Positions 46,862 through 55,659 of a stretch of DNA of 64,000 nt are shown piece after piece. The translations under genes were made by a program, and so were the position numbers. The number at the start of each line of letters is the position of its first letter. The first letter of the stretch is position 1. Under the pieces are notes generated by a model, which was not told where the DNA came from, ran no database searches, and worked only from the letters and a program-made list of their open reading frames with translations. The stretch spans positions 4,786,501 to 4,850,500 of the forward strand of contig CM064862.1 in NCBI GenBank assembly GCA_032719365.1. Reading direction: 5' to 3'. Source of the DNA: Prinsepia uniflora. Taxonomy: Eukaryota; Streptophyta; Magnoliopsida; Rosales; Rosaceae.

Positions 46862-48632
46862 TTGTATTGATACATGTTTTCGTGATACCTTGTAAATGGT
46901 TTGTATTGTCCATTTGTGTTGTAATATTGTATCAGGTGTTTTGGGTGTGTCGGACTACTGTGGGTCCGGATGGTTGTTTTTGTTAACAGTCTGGTTTGTA
47001 GATGGGCGTGTTGGGCCCAGAATAAACTTGACCTGGTGATGAATATTGGTGTTATCGTTTTGGGATCATCCTTGGTTTTCCCTAGGTGGATCGGGTTTGT
47101 GATGTCATGGACATTGGGCATTGTGACGATCTAGGATCGTGATGTTCATGGTCAGCTGGCGTCGTGATAGATCTGGACCGTAATCCTGATGATCCAGTTG
47201 GGTAGAGAGTTTGTCACTCTTACTCCGGTATGTGAGTCATAAATGACGGGACTGAACTTCTTTTCGAAGTGGAGCCCTTTTGTGGTATGTTACTCAAGTG
47301 AGTAGGTTTCCGAAGTGATCGGATTTTGTCAACCTTAACCGTGTGGTTGTTGGATTGGCTTCCTTATGAAGTCAACCGAGTATAATGAGTGGGTAACCGA
47401 TAGGTTCGGTTTTGGTGCGTCCGAGTGGACGTGAACGAGATTTCGGGTTTTGGAATCGAATTTCTGGGTGACGATTCAGGATTCGATTTTAGAACTTGAA
47501 AGTGGAATACTGGATTTGGGTGCGGAATGATTATTCCAAATGCTAGCTTACGGAATAATGATTTCGGATTCGGATTTGGACATGAATTAAAAATGTGATG
47601 TATGGGTTTGGATTCGGGATTTCTTACGAAATTGCGGATTCGGATTCGGAATCGGAATTAACTGATTGGCGGAGTTTCGATTTGTCTCTTGCTGGTTTGG
47701 GGTACGATACTTTGCAGACTTGTGGTGTCGGGTGACGGTATACGGGTTATACCAGTAGTACGTTGGTGCACGTGTTAGTAGTCGGCTTAATCCTGATACC
47801 ATGGGATGGGTTGTGAACGTGAACTGGACATTGAACACGATGCACTGGGCAGAGTGATTATGATGATTTCAGTGATTGTTTGAGCAGGTGCTCTGAGCCA
47901 TGGTTGGCTAGTATAACTCTAGTGTTGAGTTTTGTGATCACTGCTAGGCTGGTGTTCAATATGTTCCAGTTACACCGTCTGTTTGAGTGTGATGACGGTA
48001 GTCTGTTTGAGTGTGATGACGGTATGCATATACTCAGGATGAGTGAGTTGGTGGTTAGTGTGACCGCAAGTTGCTTTGCGGCGAGATGTTACCTTGTCGT
48101 GACCTTACCAGCATCTGGGATCGCTGAGGGGGTGACAATTGTGGTAACTGCTGTAGGTATTTTTCGCAGGATTGAGTTTGCCCTGCGAGGGGAGATCATG
48201 TTGATGATCATATGCTACATTGACGGACGTTGTAGTATGATGTGTTGTCACTGATTTGTTACTGATTGGCGCTTTACTAGGGTGGTAAAGCTTGGTGGTG
48301 ACAGTTTGGCTTGTGGTGTCAGCATGGACTGGCAGGTGAGTTTTGGTGACTCTCTATGAGAGCGGATGTCAGGGCACATTAGTGACTACGTGGGGCCGTC
48401 AGACTGAAGGAGTCAGCTTAGTGACGACATTGCCAATTTCTGGTGATTCATTTTCACTCGGGGTGGTCGAGTGTAGTCAGTACGACGTGCATCTGTGATG
48501 TGACGTCTGAGGGCAGACGAGTTCTGCATTGGCTAGTGGGTGTACAGGTGTACACGTGTTGTGAGGTCCATTTGTTTTCCACAAGGTAGTTGTGGAATAC
48601 GGATAGTTGGAATTTCGGGGACGAAATTCTTT
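46862..48632 (+). other. Non-coding internal region of the gag-only element
   Basis: About 1.8 kb without a recognisable protein. It has short local duplications (for example GTTTGAGTGTGATGACGGTA twice near 47981-48025) and resembles the relic at 38740-39982. It occupies the place of pol. Confidence 0.8.
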
Positions 48633-48644
48633 AAGGAGGGAAGG
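48633..48644 (+). promoter_or_regulatory. Polypurine tract of the gag-only element
   Basis: AAGGAGGGAAGG, preceded by the shared TTTCGGGGACGAAATTC block, two bases before the 3' LTR. Confidence 0.9.
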
Positions 48645-48645
48645 T

Positions 48646-50151
48646 TGTAATGACCCGTCCCGAATATCGGGATTGAATATTAATTAATCATGATTTAGAA
48701 TGACTAATCGGGGATTAGTTGAGTGAAATCGGACGAAACGTGCAAAATGACCGTTTTGCCCCTGGTGTGGGCAAAATGTTGACTTTTAGTTCGGGCGGTC
48801 AAATGGACTTTGACCGATGACTGTGACGTAGTTCGGGACGTCACGAGTTCATAGACAGGTGGCACGTTCGATTCCGACATTCGTAGTGAAAGTTATGATG
48901 ATCGGAAGATGAGGGGTATTTTGGTAATTTGGCATAGTAGGGGCCAAATGTTGACTTTTTGATCGGGAGGTCCGATGGACGAGGGCCAAGGACCGTTACG
49001 TAGGTCTCATCGATACGAATCCAACGACAGGCGGCATGCCGAAATCGGAGATTCGACGACGAAGTTATGGTCACGGAAGCGGGCTCGATTAACCGAACGA
49101 ACCGGGATTAAAATAATATTTTAATATGAACAGTACCCAGTGACTGTGCACATTCGGATGAGTGACAAGTGTCACCCATCCCCTGAAATCTGGTCCATGT
49201 TTCCCTCCCAACACCATCATTACAACATCATCATTTATCCTTCATCATTTCCTCCATTTTCTCCTTAATTTTCTCCTTCTTTGTTCTTCTTACCCGTGAG
49301 CATTGAGCAGCAGAATTGGAGAGTGTTTGCTGCCATTTCTAACTGGTTTTGAGGGCAAAATCGAGTGTTTGTTGAGACTAACTCAACTGGGTAAGCACGG
49401 GAGGTTGAGAGTGGCTGAAAACTAAGAATTCGAAATTGGGTTTTTGGGAGGAAAAATCAAATTGGATGAATTGAGCCTTGTTGATCGAAATTGGGTTCAG
49501 TTTCTGTCTTCTGGGATTACTACGATCCATTTTGTAGAAGGAACTAAGTGGAATTGAGGTCGAATTGAGGTAGAACTGAGGAAGGAAACTTTCAGAAATC
49601 TCGAGGTTGAGTCGAGGGAATTGAGGCTTTGATTGACGAAATTGATGTGGGGATTGTGTTCTTGAGGATCCCACGATGCTTCTGGGTTCATCAATTGAAG
49701 GAAAACGCTGGAGATTGACTGAACTCCATGGTTGCACAGTGACGAAGAATCGAGTTTGAGTCGTGGCGTTTGAGCCACGAATTGATGCAATTGAGTTGGG
49801 GAAAATACTTACCTGAGTCCATTGAAGCTTACTGGTGAATCAATTGAACGAAATCAAGAAGCTTTGATGGTTTTCGAAGGATGAACAGTGGCCGGACGTC
49901 CTTCGATTGATCATCTGTGATCGTGAGGTTAGAGGTTATTTTTGTCCACTCACACCATTTTTGTTTTGTGACCCTCCAGGCCGTGGTACGACGTTCGGGA
50001 CTGATCGTGAGGCAGTGACAGCAGCAGAAATCCGCGCAAACATCCCTTGTCTGGCAAGCACTGAAAGGGAGTTTCGGACCTTTAGTTGACTTGTCAGACG
50101 GGAGCAGGACCGGGTACGATTTTTGACGTCCAGTTGGGACGGGTCCTGTCA
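48646..50151 (+). mobile_element. 3' LTR of the gag-only element
   Basis: Same 1506-base length as the 5' LTR and no difference seen on reading both. Confidence 0.95.
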
Positions 50152-50155
50152 ACTT

Positions 50156-50863
50156 ACTTAAGGTGAATCATATTGTAAGTAATAATCCGCTGTTCGGTGC
50201 ATTTATAATATGAAAAATGTATGCATGTATTTGAGATGATTAAGGTATGATTTCGTGATTGGTTCAATATGAGCATGATGTTAGAGTGTTGGTAAAAATA
50301 TGTGTTTGAAGAAAGTTCACTAGTACAAAGGTTAAAGTAGAAGTAAAATTAAGTATTTAATTATTTTTATTTGTTTTCTTTATTTTATATTTACAACTCT
50401 TTTCAAAACTCCCCTTTTCAATTCTTTATTCTTTTATTCTTTTATTCTTTTATTCTTTTTTATTCTTTATTCTTTTATTGTTTTATTCTTTTATTCTTCT
50501 TTTCTACTTTTAGTTTATTATTCTTTGATTCTTTCATCTCTTTATTCTTTTATTCTTTAATACTCTTAGTTTATTATTCTTTGATTAGTTAATTCTTTAA
50601 TTCATTTATTCTTTAATTCTCAATTCTTTTATTCTTTAATTCATTAATTCATTAATTTGTTAATTATTTAATTATTTAATTCATTAATTTATTCATTATT
50701 CATTTATTCATTACTCTTTCCCACTAACACATTATTAATGTTCCCTAATTTCCCCGGTTAAGAACGATCCCTATTTACCAATACTACATCTACACAAAAA
50801 GGGTTTAAATTGCACAACACTCAAATTACGTGTTTAATTTAATGCGTAGTTTGGGCGTAGTCA
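50156..50863 (+). mobile_element. LARD 5' LTR, segment 3
   Basis: Completes the LTR and ends GGGCGTAGTCA just before the primer site. It includes a fourth CCGCTGTTCGG (50187-50197) and a low-complexity TTATTCTTT-rich stretch. Confidence 0.88.
50421..50705 (+). repeat. TTATTCTTT-type low-complexity repeat
   Basis: Degenerate repeats of TTTTATTCT and TTTAATTCATT within the LARD LTR. Confidence 0.9.
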
Positions 50864-50868
50864 ATTTT

Positions 50869-50886
50869 TGGCGCCGTTGCCGGGGA
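50869..50886 (+). promoter_or_regulatory. Primer binding site, tRNA-Asp type
   Basis: TGGCGCCGTTGCCGGGGA, five bases after the LTR end, matches the 3' end of plant tRNA-Asp in complement. This primer is typical of Athila/Tat-lineage elements and differs from the tRNA-Met site of the Tekay-like elements here. Confidence 0.88.
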
Positions 50887-52786
50887 AATTGAAAATCATT
50901 TTTAATTTGTTAGTGTAACAACCCGTCCCGAGGATTGGGATAAGTAGGGTGATTAAGGTGTGATTGGTAAGGTTAATCAAGGGTTAGGTGGTCCCGAGGG
51001 GTCCGGGAACCTAGAATGACGATTGTGCCCCTGTGGTGGGCAGAAATGTTGACTTTTATTTCGGGTGGTCAAATGGGAGTTGACCAGGGACCAGGACGTA
51101 GTTGAGGACGTTACGAATCCGTAGGCAGGTGGCACGCCCGATTCCGACATCCGAGGAGGAAGTTGTGATGTTCGGAAGATTGAGGGCATAATCGTAATTA
51201 GGGGAAAAGTTGACTTTTTGAATAATCGAGTTTTGGTAGGTTGACCTAGGAGGGTTAGATAGTTCTTGTCGTCCTGAGTTCGATGACAGGCGGCACGTGT
51301 TCATCGGACTTACGAGGCGAGAGTTACGGGTCTAGGAAGTTTCGGTAAAACCGTAAAAATGTGTAAAAAGAAGGGTATTTTGGTCATTGTGGCACATTGG
51401 GATTTGTGCACAGAAGAAAAGAATGGACGGCTGGGATGGAGCCAGTTGGTGAGAGAGAGTGGAGGATGGTGACATGTGGCAAGTGTGTAGTGGGTTCTGG
51501 GGGGTTCTCTGGTGTGTACGCGGTTCCATTATTTGGGGTGCAACCGTGTGTGCTCGTGTGTGTGTTACTCGACACAGAGAGAAACAGAGGGAAGGAATTG
51601 AGAGAATTGGAAGGCTGATTGTGGTGGCTGGTGAGTGTGTGAGTGTGTGAGGGAGATTAGAGAGTGGGAGAGAGCAGTTGAGTTGGTTGGGAGGTGAGAA
51701 ATCGTGGTGTGTGCGAGAGGGGAGCCACGGGAACCAGAGAGGAACTCAGGGGGGAAAACGGAGAAGATTGAGGGCTTGTGGTGGTGCGGTGGCCGTGCAC
51801 GGTGCAACAAAGATCGCCGTGGTGTCGTGAGGGCTGTGGGGAGTCGACCAGCCCCGGAGGAGCTCACGGTGGCAGCAGGAGGCAGGTAATTTCCTCATCT
51901 CCGATTCGGTACTCTGTTTCCCATTGAATTTCATTTGGAAAGTCGTGGGTCTAGGGCTAGAGTCGAGGGAATTGGAGGTCAGGGCGAGGTTCAGGAGAGT
52001 CCTAGGCATCGACTAGGTTGGTCGCCGTGACGGGGAGGTACACGGCGGAGCCCAGTCGAAGATGGGTCTCTTTTACCCTGTTTCGGCAGTGCACTTCGAA
52101 CGGTAAGTCGTGATGATTGGGGTTGAGTCGAAGGTCTAGGCGAGTTGGGTTAGGTTCAGTGAGGTTCAGGGCAGAGTTTGGTGTTGCCACCATGACGGGG
52201 GGTGACCGGAGTGGCTGGATCGGAAAACAGGGGAGTTTGGGGTTGTCTGGTTTCGAGTTAGTCGACGGGCTAGGGACAGTGTCGAGGTGAACGGAGTTGG
52301 GGAATCAATAGGGAAGGACTGGACGATGAGAATGGCGAAGAGAGGGAAGGAAATAGTGCAGGCACGGCGGTGAACCGCTGACGCCGGTCTGTGTTGCAGG
52401 CGACTGTGGCGAACCGGGTTGGCTCGAGGTAGCCGATGCACTGTAGCAGCGCGTGAGGGCCACGCGCAGCCACTTTGGGCGGCGCGTGGGGGCGCGTGCG
52501 ACGGCGTTGGGGAAAACGATCAACAAGGTTTTTGGTCTAGGAGTTGTGGTGAGTCCATTGGAAGTGGTTTCGGGTCAATCGGACGTCGTTTGAGTTTAGT
52601 TCCGCGAGGGTGAAAGTTTAAGGTCTCGGGTTATTACGTTTTCGATTCGGGGAACTCTGAGGGAATTTAGGTGAACTTTCCTAGACGTATTAGTGACGTA
52701 ATTTGACGGTGTTTGACAGGATCGGGATTTCCCGAGGAAGCCGAGGAACGGGCTGGACGTTCGGGACGCGAGTAGGGCTCAGTACT

Positions 52787-53676
52787 GTGAGTGGACCCTT
52801 TTCTTAAACTCGAGCATGCATAACTGTTTTTATATACGTATTTTATGGTTTTACTTATGAATCTATGTTTATTGAATACGAAATGATGATTTTATGTGTT
52901 TGCACGTTTTTCGAGAAAAAGACGGTTTTGACACGGTTTTTGAGAAAATGTTGGTTTTCGGATTTTGATGCCACCAGTGAGGATTTTCACTGATAAAGGT
53001 TTTCAAATCATGATAAATGGGTTATGAAATATGATTTGTGATTACATGTGGTTTTGGTATGAAAATGGATATTTTCCGGATTTGGGTTCGGAATGACGGT
53101 TCTGGATGCCGGAAGGGCATCGGACCAGTGATTTCGGATTCGGGTTTGGATGTGGATTTGGTAAGTGGTTTTTAAATGATTTTGGGATTGGATTTGCTGG
53201 ATCTGGATATTGGGTTTAAAGACCCGGATATATGTGACGGGGGACCGGCCGGATTGGGTTTAAAGACCCGGATTGAGTTTAAAGACTCGGGAGTTTAAAG
53301 ACTCGAATATATATTGATTTTCCCCCGTAGGCCTTGAGTTTAAAGACTCGGGAGTTTAAAGACTCGGATATGATTAAGGCCTGGATTGAGTTTAAAGACT
53401 CGGGAGTTTAAAGACTCGGATAGATCCAGCAGGTTTGATCGGGAAAATGATAATTTGATGTTATGGTTTCTGATACTCATGCTATGGTTTCTTATGGTAT
53501 TTTATAGTGTATCTGTTCTTATGATGTTTATAATGATTATTTTATAAATGTGTTTATAACTGCTGGTTATGCATGTGGTTTCAAAACGGAGGGTTTAACT
53601 CGGTTTTCTTATAAAATGGATTTGAACTTTTGTACTTTTTGGTCCACTCACATTTTCTGTTTTAATTGCCCTCCAG
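52787..53676 (+). other. Intron-like LTR segment (5' LTR copy)
   Basis: GTGAGTGGACC (52787-52797) pairs exactly with GGTCCACTCAC (53641-53651). TTGCCCTCCAG ends at 53676. The 3' LTR has the same at 57534-58423. In the 5' LTR this would lie in the leader upstream of gag, where splicing could matter. Confidence 0.6.
53212..53424 (+). repeat. GTTTAAAG mini-hairpin array
   Basis: Repeated GGGT-TTAAAG-ACCC and GAGT-TTAAAG-ACTC units, spaced roughly 16-50 bases apart. The two types differ by a change on both arms at once. Copies also lie at about 6500-6690, 31028-31262 and 57958-58170. Confidence 0.85.
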
Positions 53677-53961
53677 GTTGTGGAGCGAGCGCGGGGTCTT
53701 GACGTCGAGGCAGAGTCTGAGGCATAGAAGTGACGTGAGGGTTCCCAGAGTAGAGTAAAGGCTTCTGCGTGCGTGTAGTTATCGGTTTTATTTGTATGTT
53801 CGTACTATGTTCTGTAAATGCTACCTTCGGGACTTTGTGTTTAATTACTCCTGCGTTTGACTGGATTCCAGTGAGTTTTACTTGAGTTTTGCGTCGGGGA
53901 GTCAGACGGGAGCGGGATTTACCTCGGGTTTCGGGGTGAAACCGGGGTGGGTCCTGACAAT

Positions 53962-53973
53962 TGGTATCAGAGC
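53962..53973 (+). promoter_or_regulatory. Primer binding site, initiator tRNA-Met
   Basis: TGGTATCAGAGC, two bases after the 5' LTR end. Confidence 0.93.
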
Positions 53974-54066
53974 ATAGGTTTGTCGAGTTTGTTGGGTCTG
54001 TCGGTTTGTGAGGTTGTGTTTCAATTGTTTGACTACTTCTATGCCTCTTTCAGTGTGCGGTTGACG

Positions 54067-55170
54067 ATGCCTCCGAGACGTAGACCCTCTCCACAACCTG
54101 AAGAAGTAGCCAGAGAGACGGAGAGTGCCACGATTGAGCGAGCCCAGCGGCTCGGGGCTACTACTTTTAGTGGTGGGGCTGATCCTGAGGAAGCCCAGAG
54201 GTGGATTACCAGACTGGAGCGGATTTTTGCGGTGATGCATTGTCCGCCGGAGGAGCGAGTATTGTTGGCTGCATTTTTACTGGATGGTGCGGCGTACGAG
54301 TGGTGGTATACCCTCGAGTTGTCCGGTTGGGATGTTCACAGTGTGACCTGGGAGACGTTCAGGGAACGGTTTCTGGAACAGTATTATCCTCGTTCTTTCC
54401 GGGATGCCAAGGAGGCAGAGTTTTTGCACCTCCAGCAGGGGAATTTGACAGTGGCAGAGTACGAACGGAAGTTCCAGATGTTGTCTCGGTTTGCTCCTGC
54501 CTTTGTGGCCACTGAAGCTGAGAAATGCCGTAGGTTTGAGTTGGGTTTGCGAGGTGAGATTCGAGCCGTAGTGACAGCTGGATCTTTTGCTACCCTCCGA
54601 GATCTGTCGGATGCTGCGGTGCGAGTTGAGGCTAGTTTGCCGGTGCGACGCCGGGAACCTTCTATTCCTGGAGCTTCGAGCCAGCGGACACCGAAAAGAG
54701 GTAACTTCGGTGGATCGTCCTCGTCGGGCGATGATCGTTTTGGTAGGCCTGGTAGTGCCCAGAGTTCAGGATTTTGGGGTTATCGAGTACCGCCGACTCC
54801 GCAAGCGAGTGCGACGTCGGTAGCGTCCACAGGGAGACCGAGCAGTGGACCAGGCTGGAATGTGTGTTTCTACTGCGGGGAGCGAGGTCATTTTCGACGT
54901 GAGTGTCCACTGTTACCACAGGAAGGTGGTGTAGGCAGAGGAGTAGCGGAGTCCGGACAGAGTACAGCATCAGGGACAGCGGGCACGAGAGGAGGTGGTG
55001 GCACAGCCACGAGTGGTTTGAGGGGACGTGGTAGAGCGTCAGGATCTCAGGCCCGGGTGTTCTCGATGACTCAGCAGGAGGGTCAGTCGACACCAGATAC
55101 GGAGACAGGTACTTGTTTTACTTTTGGTTGTTCTGTTGGTTTGGTTTTTGGCTTTCGGAGTAGCGTCTAG
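54067..55170 (+). CDS. gag: Gag polyprotein, intact, 367 aa, truncated before protease
   Basis: The frame is also open upstream, but ATG 54067 (MPPRRRPSPQPEE) is preferred by match with the Gag start at 46007. Retrotransposon gag domain at about residues 40-190: WWYTLELSGWDVHSVTWETF, FLEQYYPRSFRDAKEAEFLH, KCRRFELGLRGEIRAVVTAG. CCHC knuckle C-FY-C-GERG-H-FRRE-C at 54865-54906. Then comes a Gly/Arg-rich tail and VFSMTQQEGQS, which in the left-edge element leads into protease. Here homology breaks at about 55105-55112 and the frame ends 19 residues later in an unrelated hydrophobic tail (CFTFGCSVGLVFGF). It acts as the particle protein; the pol enzymes are absent. Confidence 0.95.
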   Translation: MPPRRRPSPQPEEVARETESATIERAQRLGATTFSGGADPEEAQRWITRLERIFAVMHCPPEERVLLAAFLLDGAAYEWWYTLELSGWDVHSVTWETFRERFLEQYYPRSFRDAKEAEFLHLQQGNLTVAEYERKFQMLSRFAPAFVATEAEKCRRFELGLRGEIRAVVTAGSFATLRDLSDAAVRVEASLPVRRREPSIPGASSQRTPKRGNFGGSSSSGDDRFGRPGSAQSSGFWGYRVPPTPQASATSVASTGRPSSGPGWNVCFYCGERGHFRRECPLLPQEGGVGRGVAESGQSTASGTAGTRGGGGTATSGLRGRGRASGSQARVFSMTQQEGQSTPDTETGTCFTFGCSVGLVFGFRSSV

Positions 55171-55647
55171 GAGTTTTTCTAGAGGACTTGGAGTGTACAG
55201 TAAGGTCTGTAGTAGGTTGACGGAAGGTATAGGAAAGGAGTGACTATAACTGATCGATTGGAGACTGTGGAAGGAGAGAACCCACAAGCTAGAGTTTGCC
55301 TTTAGGACTTTGTGGAGTTAGTCCGACTGTGGCCGGAATAGTAGCCGAGGGAGATGGGTGGTGGTATACGAGGATGTACTCTATGATTTCTGTCGCGTAT
55401 TGTGAAATGAGGTATTGTATAATACCTTTGTTTTCTGTTCATAGAGTTTCCCTTGCATACACCATGTAGTTGTTACATAGCTAGGGTTGGCTGTGGTAAC
55501 AGTAGTTGGGGATGGAGTGAAATACCCAAGGTGGAGATGATAGACAGGAAACCCAGGAGAGGTTGTTATTGACCTAGTGTTGATTCCGGGTAGGAGACCC
55601 TAGGTGTCGGGAACTAGCTGTGGAATTTCGGGGACGAAATTCTTTTT
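55171..55647 (+). other. Short non-coding remnant between gag and polypurine tract
   Basis: About 480 bases replacing pol. No protein similarity seen. It ends in the shared TTTCGGGGACGAAATTC block (55626-55642). Confidence 0.8.
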
Positions 55648-55658
55648 AGGTGGGTAGA
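55648..55658 (+). promoter_or_regulatory. Polypurine tract
   Basis: AGGTGGGTAGA just before the 3' LTR at 55660. Confidence 0.85.
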
Positions 55659-55659
55659 T

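Larger units (their letters stand above)
44457..50151 (+). mobile_element. Complete gag-only LTR element (TR-GAG type), 5695 bp
   Basis: Two 1506-bp LTRs (44457-45962 and 48646-50151) appear identical. A tRNA-Met primer site follows the 5' LTR, one intact gag frame follows that, then 1.8 kb of non-coding DNA and a polypurine tract. Flanks share ACTT (44453-44456 and 50152-50155), a 4-bp or slightly altered 5-bp duplication. It lacks protease, RT, RNase H and integrase. TR-GAG elements are a known class of plant non-autonomous LTR retrotransposons. It sits in the 5' LTR of the LARD-like element and looks very young. Confidence 0.95.
50914..53959 (+). mobile_element. 5' LTR of the 7.8-kb gag-only element
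   Basis: Carries the GC-rich module (52448-52498), the intron-like segment (52787-53676) and the GTTTAAAG array (53212-53424). Almost identical to 55660-58706. Confidence 0.95.

Noticed and set aside
53212..53424. CRISPR-like regular repeats
   Set aside because: Units are short, spacing is irregular, spacers are not unique, and the array is part of an LTR in plant-type DNA.
54662..55093. Minus-strand 143-codon open frame
   Set aside because: Antisense to the Gly/Arg-rich tail of Gag; GC-rich repeats open the opposite strand.
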